Source: Dactylococcopsis salina PCC 8305
GTDB taxonomy: Bacteria; Cyanobacteriota; Cyanobacteriia; Cyanobacteriales; Rubidibacteraceae
Direction: 5' to 3'
DNA: 64,000 nucleotides
NCBI RefSeq assembly: GCF_000317615.1
Contig: NC_019780.1
Span: 1,261,840 to 1,325,839 of the forward strand
Position 1 is the stretch's first letter; each line of letters starts with the position of its first letter. Below are positions 25,770 to 33,397 of the stretch, in pieces. The notes under the pieces were generated by a model, which saw nothing but the letters and a program-made list of their open reading frames with translations, was not told where the DNA came from and searched no databases. The position numbers and the translations under genes were made by a program.

Positions 25770-26177
25770 TTAGGAAGCCGCCTCTTCTAATTCGCGGTCT
25801 TCTTGTTCTTGAGAACCATCAAGATGAACCAAACGGATGTGTTTGTAACCGAGTTTGATTTCAAATTCTTCTCCTGGTTTTAAACCCATCGCTTTGGTAT
25901 AAGTTGAACCGATCACAATTTGACCGTTTTGGTGAACACTGACTTTATAAGTGGGTTCACGACCGCGACCATCTTTTCCGCCATCGGGGTCTAAAGGAAC
26001 TCCTTTTGCTTCCAAAACAGCATCGTAGAACTCAGTTAAGTTAACACGAATTTGACCCGTTTTGGTTTCGTTACAATAACCACACTTTTTGGCGGTTTCT
26101 CGACGAGGGAGATGAGAGAGTTCTTTGACTTTTTGCAAAAGCGCACGACCTTTTAAGGGTGTTGTTTGTTCTTCCAT
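25770..26177 (-). CDS. cyAbrB-family transcription factor (probably cyAbrB1/CalA type)
   Basis: A 135-residue cyanobacterial AbrB-like DNA-binding protein. The family, with the AbrB swapped-hairpin fold at the C-terminus, controls carbon/nitrogen balance, hydrogenase and stress genes. Visible features are ALLQKVKELSHLPRRETAKK, a Cys pair in CGYCNE, KDGRGREPTYKVSVHQNGQI and GLKPGEEFEIKLGYKHIRL. The LPRRETAKKCGY and KDGRGREPTYKVSVHQNGQI segments favour the cyAbrB1 clade over cyAbrB2. It is transcribed alone, with a 1-kb upstream region rich in unexplained sequence that may hold its promoter. Confidence 0.88.
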   Translation of the reverse strand: MEEQTTPLKGRALLQKVKELSHLPRRETAKKCGYCNETKTGQIRVNLTEFYDAVLEAKGVPLDPDGGKDGRGREPTYKVSVHQNGQIVIGSTYTKAMGLKPGEEFEIKLGYKHIRLVHLDGSQEQEDRELEEAAS

Positions 26178-26660
26178 TTTTCGGTTAATTATCCTTTAAT
26201 TGTCTGTTCAGTTAGGAGAGAGTCGTTAAAAATATTCCTCCTCTTAAAAATATATCGTTAAACTCCTACAATTTTACAAGAATTTTTTTAAAATTTGGGA
26301 TTTACTATTATTCAGGGATCGCCTTAGCTCAGTTCAAATTGTAGAGCAACGAGTTCACAAGGGGGAATATTTCTTCTCCTAAAACGAAAAAAAACACCGT
26401 AATCAGGGAATTATAACCCTGTGATCTCCTCTCAAAAAATTAAACCTTCTCCTGTTTTTGCTGGTTTGGTGACTCACTCTTCCTCTAATTTGCTTGTTTT
26501 CAGAGGTTTAGTGACGGCTATCTTGTGTGGTGAACTCTTCCTTGACAGCTTCGGAGATAGATAAATTTTCTCATCTTCCTTTTTTATAAAATAGGTAGTA
26601 GGTTGTCATCATCTCAAGGGGGAAAAACCGATCGACATTGGCAAAAACACAGAGTAATTA
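26178..26660. other. 480-bp non-coding region upstream of cyabrB
   Basis: No convincing gene is seen. It holds AT-rich sequence, a tRNA-like D-arm string at about 26325-26365 that lacks the other arms, and a CAGGGAATTATAACCCTG inverted repeat at about 26405-26425. It probably contains the cyabrB promoter and could encode a small RNA, but nothing diagnostic was found. Confidence 0.4.
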
Positions 26661-26907
26661 GGGCTTACTGAAAAAGTCCATTGGTTGGTTTAGTAAGGCA
26701 AGAGGCAAGAGGCAAAAGGCAAGAGGCAAGAGGCAAAAGGCAAGAGGCAAAAGGCAAGAGGCAAGAGGGTTGATTAATCGGTAAGATTGCAAAGTTTTTG
26801 ATGCAGGGTGCGTGACGATTGAGCGTTCAATTCCCTTGCACTTTTTCCAAGAATTAAGAGCCTTAAAAGCTGATTGGATAAAGGTTTTAGGTTTATTCAG
26901 TAAGCCC
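26661..26907 (+). mobile_element. GGGCTTACTG MITE with internal heptamers (copy 1)
   Basis: 247 bp bounded by GGGCTTACTG and its exact inverse CAGTAAGCCC, flanked by the 6-bp duplication TAATTA on both sides. Inside, GGCAAGA/GGCAAAA 7-bp units are repeated about ten times at 26697-26767. Related elements lie at 47420 and 51144. There is no coding capacity. Confidence 0.85.
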
Positions 26908-27162
26908 TAATTAAAAAAGGAAGGAGAGCTTTATCAGCAATAAAAGCCAAATCATTTACCGTATCTTGGAAAGGTTTAATTCTCAGTACCAGTAAGTAGA
27001 AAATAATCACGACGCAACTCGATCGAACTTTCCCCGCCATTAATCACCAGTAGCAATTGTCAATCAGGAATCACAAAATTGGAACTGGATTCACCTTCAA
27101 CTTGTCATCACGATTAAACTGGTTATTGAATCCCTGATCAAATTGAATTCTAGGAAATTAAC
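26908..27162. other. Leader region of the hli gene
   Basis: About 250 bp without a gene. It lies between the MITE end and the hli start codon and presumably carries the hli promoter. No complete HLR1 direct repeat was recognised. Confidence 0.4.
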
Positions 27163-27342
27163 ATGAACGAAGAAACGAAAAATACCGAGTCTTTACTACC
27201 AGAAATCGAAGAACCCGCATTTGGTTGGACTTCCTATGCTGAACGCATGAATGGACGCTTTGCCATGTTGGGTTTTGTCTCACTACTTCTCATCGAATTG
27301 ATCACGAATCAAGGCTTTTTTCCTTGGTTAGGTTTAAGATAG
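27163..27342 (+). CDS. High-light-inducible protein (Hli/Scp)
   Basis: A 59-residue single-helix chlorophyll-binding protein, too short for ordinary ORF cut-offs. After an acidic N-terminus it has [19 protein letters not shown], which contains the ExxxGRxAM chlorophyll-binding motif of the LHC superfamily, followed by a hydrophobic helix [13 protein letters not shown]. Hli proteins bind chlorophyll and carotenoid and dissipate excess light around photosystem II assembly. AGGAAATTAAC precedes the ATG. The final TAG stop coincides with TAGGGCTTGAGTCAAGAAAG, the end of a degenerate MITE of the GGGCTTACTG family, so the extreme 3' end may have been trimmed or reset by that insertion. Confidence 0.92.
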   Translation: MNEETKNTESLLPEIEEPAFGWTSYAERMNGRFAMLGFVSLLLIELITNQGFFPWLGLR

Positions 27343-27372
27343 GGCTTGAGTCAAGAAAGCTGAAACCCTCGT
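27341..27372. mobile_element. Solo end of the GGGCTTACTG MITE family
   Basis: TAGGGCTTGAGTCAAGAAAG plus CTGAAA is the inverse of the right end of the copy at 47420-47687 (CTTGACTCAAGCCCTA). No matching opposite end is found before the 9-bp arrays that follow, so this looks like a truncated element. Confidence 0.6.
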
Positions 27373-27409
27373 ACCATCTGGCTTTAATGCTCTTAACTCC
27401 TCAAAAAAG

Positions 27410-27635
27410 TGCAAGGGAGACAAGGGAGACAAAAGAGACAAGAGAGACAAGGGAGACAAGGGAGACAAGAGAGACAAGGGAGACAAGGGAGACAAGGGAG
27501 ACAAGGGAGACAAGGGAGACAAGGGAGACAAGGGAGACAAGGGAGACAAGGGAGACAAGGGAGACAAGGGAGACAAGGGAGACAAGGGAGACAAGGGAGA
27601 CAAGGGAGACAAGGGAGACAAGGGAGACAAAGGAG
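27410..27635. repeat. GGGAGACAA 9-bp tandem array (about 24 units)
   Basis: Near-perfect 9-bp repeats of GGGAGACAA with a few AGAGACAA variants at the left. The unit is purine-rich on the plus strand. Because 9 is a multiple of 3, most frames remain open, giving long low-complexity ORFs (for example RETRETRET) that are not considered genes. Confidence 0.95.
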
Positions 27636-27645
27636 CGATTTTTCT

Positions 27646-27955
27646 TCCCCATCTTCCCCATCTTCCCCATCTCCCCCATCACCCCCATCTTCCCCATCTC
27701 CCCCATCTTCCCCATCTCCCCCATCTCCCCCATCTCCCCCATCTCCCCCATCTTCCCCATCTTCCCCATCTCCCCCATCTTCCCCATCTTCCCCATCTCC
27801 CCCATCTTCCCCATCTTCCCCATCTCCCCCATCTTCCCCATCTTCCCCATCTCCCCCATCTTTCCCATCTCCCCCATCTCCCCCATCTCCCCCATCTCCC
27901 CCATCTTCCCCATCTCCCCCATCTCCCCCATCTCCCCCATCTTCCCCATCTTCCC
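27646..27955. repeat. CCCCATCTT/CCCCATCTC 9-bp tandem array (about 34 units)
   Basis: A second 9-bp array directly after the first, pyrimidine-rich on the plus strand, mixing CCCCATCTT and CCCCATCTC units. Together the two arrays form a purine tract next to a pyrimidine tract on the same strand, which could fold back or adopt triplex/slipped structures. Confidence 0.95.
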
Positions 27956-27984
27956 TCTTGCATGTAAGTCGGTTCAATAAAGGT

Positions 27985-28050
27985 GTAGGTTGGGTGAAGA
28001 GACAACGTAACCCAACATCGTGTCGGGTGAAGAGACAACGTAACCCAACG
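27985..28050. repeat. Two GTTGGGTGAAGAGACAACGTAACCC repeats
   Basis: Two copies of the GGTTGGGT...ACCCAAC intergenic hairpin family. The second ends 4 bp before the stop codon of the plsC-like gene. Confidence 0.75.
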
Positions 28051-28053
28051 TGA

Positions 28054-28692
28054 TTAACGTCCTTGAGCGTGTAAGGTGTTAATCATCTCCGCACATTTTT
28101 CCGTAACACTTTCTAACACCTCTCGCTTCCTAGAAACGGGAGGAGAAATCGGTTCACCAATACGCGCTGTAATTGCGGGAAAAGGTGTCCCCTTTTGCGG
28201 AATTTTTTCTGTTCCCCATAAACTGACAGGTAAAATCGGAACTTGTGCCTTAGCCGCAATCATCGCCGCGCCTAACTTGGGTTCGGTAATCCGTCCGTCG
28301 GTGGTGCGAGTTCCCTGTAAAAAAATTCCTGCCGCCCAGCCTTCCTCTAGTGCCTTCATCGCCGCCCGAATCGCCCCTCGATCGACGCTAGACCGTTTTA
28401 CAGGATAAGCCCCATAAAGAGAAATCCCCTGTTTGAGGATGGGGATCGTAAATAACTCTTCCTTCGCCATATAAGCCACTGGGCGACCGACACAGCAAGA
28501 TAATAAAGGCGGATCAAAAAAACTAGCATGATTACTCACCACCACTAATCCCCCTGTTTCGGGAACATTTTCTCGACCGTAAAGTTTCCCTCGGAAGTAA
28601 AAATTAAATAAGGGGCTAACCACCGACCATTTAAAAATGTGGTATAAAACGAGATTAGTAAGGGGTTCTCTTTGCTGATTTTCGGTGGACAT
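28054..28692 (-). CDS. 1-acyl-glycerol-3-phosphate acyltransferase (PlsC-like)
   Basis: A 212-residue PlsC-family acyltransferase that transfers an acyl chain from acyl-ACP to lysophosphatidic acid to give phosphatidic acid for membrane lipids. It shows the catalytic NHASFFD (54-60, NHx4D), GAYPVKRSSVDRGAI with the substrate-binding region, FLQGTRTTDG in place of the usual FPEGTRS, and VPILPVSLWGTEKIP. The length is typical for cyanobacterial PlsC, which has one hydrophobic N-terminal segment. It is divergent from the AAA-like gene with only 19 bp between their start codons, so their promoters must overlap the opposite genes. Confidence 0.88.
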   Translation of the reverse strand: MSTENQQREPLTNLVLYHIFKWSVVSPLFNFYFRGKLYGRENVPETGGLVVVSNHASFFDPPLLSCCVGRPVAYMAKEELFTIPILKQGISLYGAYPVKRSSVDRGAIRAAMKALEEGWAAGIFLQGTRTTDGRITEPKLGAAMIAAKAQVPILPVSLWGTEKIPQKGTPFPAITARIGEPISPPVSRKREVLESVTEKCAEMINTLHAQGR

Positions 28693-28711
28693 CTTCTTGG
28701 ATTAGATTTAT

Positions 28712-30064
28712 ATGATAGTTGATGACGCGATCGCCCTGGTTGATGAACTCCTACAACCAGAAGGTTTAAACGACTTACAAGCATCAGTCTTCCGTTACTG
28801 TTGGCAGGGGGAAGGATATCAAGAAATTGCAGACGCACTGGGTTATGATTCTGGTTATATTCGCACCGTCGGCTCTAAACTGTGGCAACAACTGAGCGAT
28901 ATCATGGGGAAAAAGGTAACTAAAAGCAATCTCCACAGTGTTTTTAGACAATATAATCAACCTTCAGACCAAGAAAAAGAGATTTCCCCTCAAGAGACGA
29001 TCGCAACGCCCCCAGAGTTCCCAGGTTTACCCTTAAATGCTAACTCTCTATTTTACGTCGATCGGCATCCGATCGAGCAACGTTGCGCCCAAGAAATTTT
29101 ACAACCCGGAGCATTAATCCGTATTCAAGCACCGAAACAGATGGGGAAAACCTCCCTCCTCTATCGTTTATTAGAACACGGACGCGCTCACCATTACAAA
29201 ACCTTACGCCTGAGTTGTCAAGAAGCCACCACCGAGAGTTTTACCGACTTAAATTCCTTTCTACGCTGGTTGTGTCGCAGTGCGGCGCGTAAACTCAAAC
29301 AAACGCCAAATTTAGAACAATACTGGGATGATGATCTCAGTTTTGCTAAATCTAACTGTACCGAGTATTTTGAGAATTATTTATTAAGCAATATTAACAC
29401 CCCCATTATTTTAGGATTAGATGACATAGAACGAGTTTTTGCTTACCCTCAAATTGCCCAAGATTTTTTCCCCTTACTACGAGTTTGGCATGAAGAAGCC
29501 AACGAAATAGACATTTGGCAAAACTTACGTCTGATCGTTGTTCACTCCACAGAAGTTTATGTTCCCCTTGATATCAATCAGTCTCCATTTAATGTTGGTT
29601 TACCGATTTATTTACCCGAATTGAAATTGGAACAAATACAAGAACTTGCTCTTCGATATGGTTTAAATTGCTTAGATGGGAACATGGGAGCGGAGGCGTT
29701 ACGTCCTTTAATGGAAATGGTGGGAGGACATCCTTATTTGATTCAACTTACTTTATATCATATTTGGGAAAATCAACAGCAAAAACCGCTAGTTAATCTC
29801 AATAATATTTTACGTGACGCGCCAACAGATGCTGGAATTTATGGTTCTCATCTGCGTCGTCTTTGGGAAACCTTAAACAGTTCTCCTTATCTTTGTTCAG
29901 CAATGAAAAAAGTGGTTAGTAATGATCAATCAGTAACGATTTCACCCTTAGCTGCTTACAAATTACAAAGTATGGGACTGATTAAATTAGCAGGAAACTT
30001 AGTAACAACTCGTTATAAATTGTATCAAGATTATTTTCGATCGCGCCTAGAATTAAATCCCTAG
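28712..30064 (+). CDS. AAA-like (PF14516) ATPase with vMAP-type N-terminal HTH
   Basis: A 450-residue STAND-like NTPase. Residues 1-80 look like the helix-turn-helix domain found at the N-terminus of vWA-MoxR-associated (vMAP) proteins (FRYCWQGEGYQEIADALGYD). An AAA_35-type domain follows with the P-loop PKQMGKTSLL (141-150), Walker B LGLDDIERVF (about 230) and a winged-helix-like C-terminus that ends RYKLYQDYFRSRL. Proteins of this kind are thought to act in signalling or in biological-conflict systems, with the HTH mediating partner contact. It is 9 bp upstream of a second AAA-like gene, so the two form a cassette. Target and effector are unknown. Confidence 0.78.
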   Translation: MIVDDAIALVDELLQPEGLNDLQASVFRYCWQGEGYQEIADALGYDSGYIRTVGSKLWQQLSDIMGKKVTKSNLHSVFRQYNQPSDQEKEISPQETIATPPEFPGLPLNANSLFYVDRHPIEQRCAQEILQPGALIRIQAPKQMGKTSLLYRLLEHGRAHHYKTLRLSCQEATTESFTDLNSFLRWLCRSAARKLKQTPNLEQYWDDDLSFAKSNCTEYFENYLLSNINTPIILGLDDIERVFAYPQIAQDFFPLLRVWHEEANEIDIWQNLRLIVVHSTEVYVPLDINQSPFNVGLPIYLPELKLEQIQELALRYGLNCLDGNMGAEALRPLMEMVGGHPYLIQLTLYHIWENQQQKPLVNLNNILRDAPTDAGIYGSHLRRLWETLNSSPYLCSAMKKVVSNDQSVTISPLAAYKLQSMGLIKLAGNLVTTRYKLYQDYFRSRLELNP

Positions 30065-30073
30065 AAATACAAG

Positions 30074-31900
30074 ATGGTCACTCAGGAATTTGAGCCTTTT
30101 ACGTCTCCCTATCAAGTTGGGGGTGGGTTAGGTTTTAATCATCCCACTTATGTAAAAAGACAAGCAGATACAGAACTTTATCAAGGACTAAAACAAGGAC
30201 AATTCTGTTATGTTTTTAATGCCCGACAAATGGGAAAATCGAGTCTGCGACTACAAGCAATGCACCGACTACAAGAAGAAGGAATTGCTTGTGTTTCCCT
30301 TGACTTAACCAACATTGGAACATCTGATGTTACTTCAGAACAATGGTATCGCGGGTTATGTTTTGAGTTAGGGCGAAAGTTGCGGTTAAGTAAACATTTT
30401 TCTACTAAAACCTGGTGGGAAGAATCTAATCATCTTTCTCCCGTGCAACGTTTTAGTCGTTTTATTGAAAAGATTTTAAGCACATTTGAAGAGAAATTAG
30501 TTGTTATTTGTTTGGATGAAATTGATAGCGTTTTAGGGTTGAATTTTCCCACTGATGATTTTTTTGCTTTAATTCGCTTTTTTTATAATCAACGTTCAGA
30601 AAATCCTCTTTTTCAACGCTTAACCTTTGCCTTATTTGGCGTAGCAACTCCTCCCAATTTAATGGCAGATAAACAACGCACTCCTTTTAATATAGGGAAA
30701 GCAATTCCTTTACAAGGATTAGGTTTAGAAGAAGCACAACCTCTCGCTTGCGGTTTAAAAAATTATGCGGAACAACCCAATTTAGCTTTAAAAATTATTT
30801 TAGGATGGACAGGCGGACAACCGTTTTTAACCCAAAAATTATGTCAATTGATTGTTCTAGATTCCGATTACATCAAAGCGGGAGAAGAAGCGACGAAAAT
30901 TGAAACTATTGTTCGCACTCATATTATTAATCATTGGGAAGCGAATGACGAACCGGAACACCTTCGCACCATCCGCGATCGTCTGCTGTATAATGAACAA
31001 AGAACGGTTCGTCGTCTCAGTCTCTATCAAGAAATTTTAACTTCTCCCGTCTCTACTCTTTTACCTCATCGCTCTTATTTTCCGAAAGAAATTCCCACTG
31101 GTATTCCTGCGGATAATAGTGTTGAACAAACGGAATTATTATTATCAGGCTTAACAGTAAAAGAAAATGGCTTTATAACCGTTTGTAATCCCATTTATGA
31201 AGAAGTTTTTAACTTAGATTGGATTGAAAAACAACTCCTAGCAATTCGTCCTTATGATAGCAGAATTAAAGCCTGGTTAAAATCGGGTTGTCAAGATGAA
31301 TCTCCGCTGCTTCAAGGTTCAAGTTTAACGAAAGCCCAAGCATGGGCGGATGGAAAGAGTTTAAGTAATTTAGATTATCAATTTTTAGCAGCGAGTCAAC
31401 TTTCGGTTAGTGCTAAATCGGCAATATTTCAATCCCATCAGTCAGAAAAATTCTCTTCTCCTTTTTCCAAACAATGGATAAAATGGTTTCCTTCTTTGCT
31501 TGTCGGACTCGTTTTTGTGTTAGTTTTAGGCGTTTCTTTGCAAGAGTTTAAGCAAGAAAAAAAAGAAGCAAAAATTTCTGAAATTGAAGCCTACAATTTA
31601 CTAACAGAGAGTTATTTATCTTCAGAACAATCCTTAGATGCCATGATTGCCGCGTTGAAAGCGGCTGATACTTTACAAAAAATGGAAACTTCTCCTCCTC
31701 TTAAAGAACGGAGTAAATTATTATTAGGACGCTCGATCGCGCAATTTTCTAATTCTGAGAAAATTCCTGATGGTAGTCTTGAAGAATTAATCCAAAACAG
31801 TTGTAATAAAATTGAATCTTATCTAGAGTCTAATCCTAACCAACGCATTCGTTTAGAAGGAAAGATGTACATTTTAGAAAAAGAAGATATCTGCGATTAA
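30074..31900 (+). CDS. AAA-like (PF14516) ATPase with C-terminal membrane segment, WD40-less
   Basis: A 608-residue protein. Its N-terminal half is an AAA_35 domain with P-loop ARQMGKSSLR (50-59), Walker B VVICLDEIDSVLG (about 146) and TGGQPFLTQKLCQL. A membrane helix follows at about 473-492 (FPSLLVGLVFVLVLGVSL), then EQSLDAMIAALKAADTLQ and a C-terminal SLEELIQNSCNKIESYLESN ending ICD. The last two segments resemble those that flank WD40 repeats in large cyanobacterial AAA/WD40 proteins, yet no WD40 repeat lies between them. It could be a propeller-deleted relative or a dedicated partner of the upstream AAA-like protein. Function unknown. Confidence 0.75.
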   Translation: MVTQEFEPFTSPYQVGGGLGFNHPTYVKRQADTELYQGLKQGQFCYVFNARQMGKSSLRLQAMHRLQEEGIACVSLDLTNIGTSDVTSEQWYRGLCFELGRKLRLSKHFSTKTWWEESNHLSPVQRFSRFIEKILSTFEEKLVVICLDEIDSVLGLNFPTDDFFALIRFFYNQRSENPLFQRLTFALFGVATPPNLMADKQRTPFNIGKAIPLQGLGLEEAQPLACGLKNYAEQPNLALKIILGWTGGQPFLTQKLCQLIVLDSDYIKAGEEATKIETIVRTHIINHWEANDEPEHLRTIRDRLLYNEQRTVRRLSLYQEILTSPVSTLLPHRSYFPKEIPTGIPADNSVEQTELLLSGLTVKENGFITVCNPIYEEVFNLDWIEKQLLAIRPYDSRIKAWLKSGCQDESPLLQGSSLTKAQAWADGKSLSNLDYQFLAASQLSVSAKSAIFQSHQSEKFSSPFSKQWIKWFPSLLVGLVFVLVLGVSLQEFKQEKKEAKISEIEAYNLLTESYLSSEQSLDAMIAALKAADTLQKMETSPPLKERSKLLLGRSIAQFSNSEKIPDGSLEELIQNSCNKIESYLESNPNQRIRLEGKMYILEKEDICD

Positions 31901-32234
31901 CTAGCCCCCTAACCCCCAAGTTTGGGGGAACTAGACAACCATGTAGGTTGGGTGGAGGGAAGCGAAACCCAACACCAATATTCGTTATTCGTTATTTGTT
32001 ATTTGTTCACTGATTACTGGTCACTGATTACTGGTCACTGAAACGAGGGAAGCGAAACCCAACACCAATATTCGTTATTCGTTATTTGTTATTTGTTCAC
32101 TGATTACTGGTCACTGATTACTGGTCACTGATCACTGGTCACTGGTCACTGAAACGAGGGAAGCGAAACCCAACACCAATTCTAAGCTATGATTTCGCCC
32201 CCTAACCCCCAAGTTTGGGGGAACTAGAAAAAGG
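31901..32234. repeat. Composite repeat cluster (palindromes, GGTTGGGT repeats, heptamers)
   Basis: CCCCCAAGTTTGGGGGAACTAG palindromes lie at both ends (about 31911 and 32208). Between them, a ~110-bp module of GGGAAGCGAAACCCAACACC plus ATTCGTT/ATTTGTT heptamers and TTACTGG/TCACTGA heptamers is repeated about two and a half times. No gene is seen. Confidence 0.85.
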
Positions 32235-32239
32235 GTGAG

Positions 32240-32491
32240 TTACCACTTCAAAGTTGCTGCTTCAATTCCTTGTTCTCGCCTAATTTTGCCATCATTTTCA
32301 AACCAAGCAATAATTTGTTCTGGGGTTAACTCTTCTACTGTTACTCCTTCTTGTTGCGCGATCGTTTTTAATAACCTCAATGAGGAAATCGTTAACCGTG
32401 TGAGAAACTTCTCTGGAGAAGAAAGTAACGCTTTATCCACTTCTGCTGATTCTTCTTGGGTTAAAAATTGAATGGAACTGTCTTCTGTCAT
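32240..32491 (-). CDS. Small conserved hypothetical protein
   Basis: An 83-residue soluble protein, acidic at the N-terminus (TEDSSIQFLTQEESAEVDKA), with LSSPEKFLTRLTISSLRLLK, EGVTVEELTPEQIIAWFEND and a C-terminal KIRREQGIEAATLKW. It is predicted to be mostly helical with no membrane segment or recognised catalytic motif. It ends in the repeat cluster and lies 41 bp downstream of sufR on the same strand, so it may be co-transcribed with sufR. I do not recognise a function. Confidence 0.6.
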   Translation of the reverse strand: MTEDSSIQFLTQEESAEVDKALLSSPEKFLTRLTISSLRLLKTIAQQEGVTVEELTPEQIIAWFENDGKIRREQGIEAATLKW

Positions 32492-32532
32492 AATAATTAA
32501 TCGGTTGTCGTTTGCGATTTGATTACGAATAA

Positions 32533-33216
32533 CTAATTTTCTAATTGTATTAAATAGCCACAGCGATGTTCATCACGATAAAGCCAGTGGGTGCGTTCTA
32601 CCGTACAATCGGGAAGAATCGCTGAAAACATTTCTAACTCATGTCCACAAACACTAGGATAAGATTCCGCAACACTGGCGATCGCGCAATTATGTTCAAA
32701 TAATAAAAACTGCTGCTGTATCCCTTGAGAGTCTTTTTCTAAACGATGATATTCCGCCATATAACCTTCCGCTTGGCGTAACTCAACCAGCCTCGCAATG
32801 CGTTCCTCTAATGATCCTGTGCCAATTTTCTCTCGGTAATCTGTAGCTTTCCGTTGCCATTGTTTTTGTAAAACCGCTTGTACTTGTTCCTCTCCTGCGG
32901 TTTCTGCGAGAGTATGGAGAAAGGAAACAGCAAACTCACCGTAATCATGGGGAAGACGATCGCGCCCTTTTTCACTAAGCTGATAAAGATACTGAGGTCG
33001 CCCCATCCCTTGCTGTACCGCTTTATGATAGACTAATCCCTCTGCACCCAATTCCTTGAGATGGCGACGGGTAGCTTGAGGACTGATTTCGAGGACACTC
33101 GCTAACTGTTGCGCCGTTGTTTCTCCTTCCTTGAGGATATGTCGCAGAATATCCTGTTTCGTTGAATTTTGGTTCGTGGTGGTAACGGTTCCCGATCCGC
33201 CTGTTTTATAGTTCAT
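32533..33216 (-). CDS. sufR: Iron-sulfur cluster assembly repressor SufR
   Basis: SufR is a DeoR/ArsR-like winged-helix repressor that holds a 4Fe-4S cluster and shuts off sufBCDS and itself when clusters are plentiful. The 227-residue protein has an N-terminal HTH (QLASVLEISPQATRRHLKEL) and four C-terminal cysteines spaced C-x12-C-x13-C-x14-C (CAIASVAESYPSVC, then PDC and HRC), the spacing known for SufR. It is divergent from sufB, and a CAAC-N6-GTTG operator lies in the shared 181-bp spacer. The frame begins MNYKTGGSG; a downstream start is possible because the first ~18 residues look poorly conserved. Confidence 0.95.
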   Translation of the reverse strand: MNYKTGGSGTVTTTNQNSTKQDILRHILKEGETTAQQLASVLEISPQATRRHLKELGAEGLVYHKAVQQGMGRPQYLYQLSEKGRDRLPHDYGEFAVSFLHTLAETAGEEQVQAVLQKQWQRKATDYREKIGTGSLEERIARLVELRQAEGYMAEYHRLEKDSQGIQQQFLLFEHNCAIASVAESYPSVCGHELEMFSAILPDCTVERTHWLYRDEHRCGYLIQLEN

Positions 33217-33252
33217 CGCCTCGATCGACTCCCAATCTCTAATCTAATTTGA

Positions 33253-33266
33253 CAACATCTTAGTTG
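33253..33266. promoter_or_regulatory. SufR operator (CAAC-N6-GTTG)
   Basis: CAACATCTTAGTTG is a perfect match to the inverted repeat reported for SufR binding upstream of cyanobacterial sufBCDS. It is 37 bp from the sufR start and 132 bp from the sufB start. A less perfect GTTAAACAAC lies 22 bp further on toward sufB. Confidence 0.8.
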
Positions 33267-33397
33267 TTAATGTAACCTAAAAATAGTTAAACAACAAATA
33301 TGTTTCGTAAGTCGTTCCCCCTCTGATAACTAGAAACGATCCCAAAACAAAGAGTATAAAAACGACATTTAGCTTAACCGAGGAAACAGCAGCACCC

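Noticed and set aside
26325-26400. tRNA gene
   Set aside because: Only a D-arm-like string is present; no acceptor pairing, anticodon stem or GGTTCGAATCC T-arm follows.
27324-28053. Long ORFs (98-218 residues) with RET or SPPS or GEDG repeats in all frames
   Set aside because: They read the 9-bp arrays; period 9 keeps all six frames open. The codon content is not protein-like and no orthologue type is recognised.
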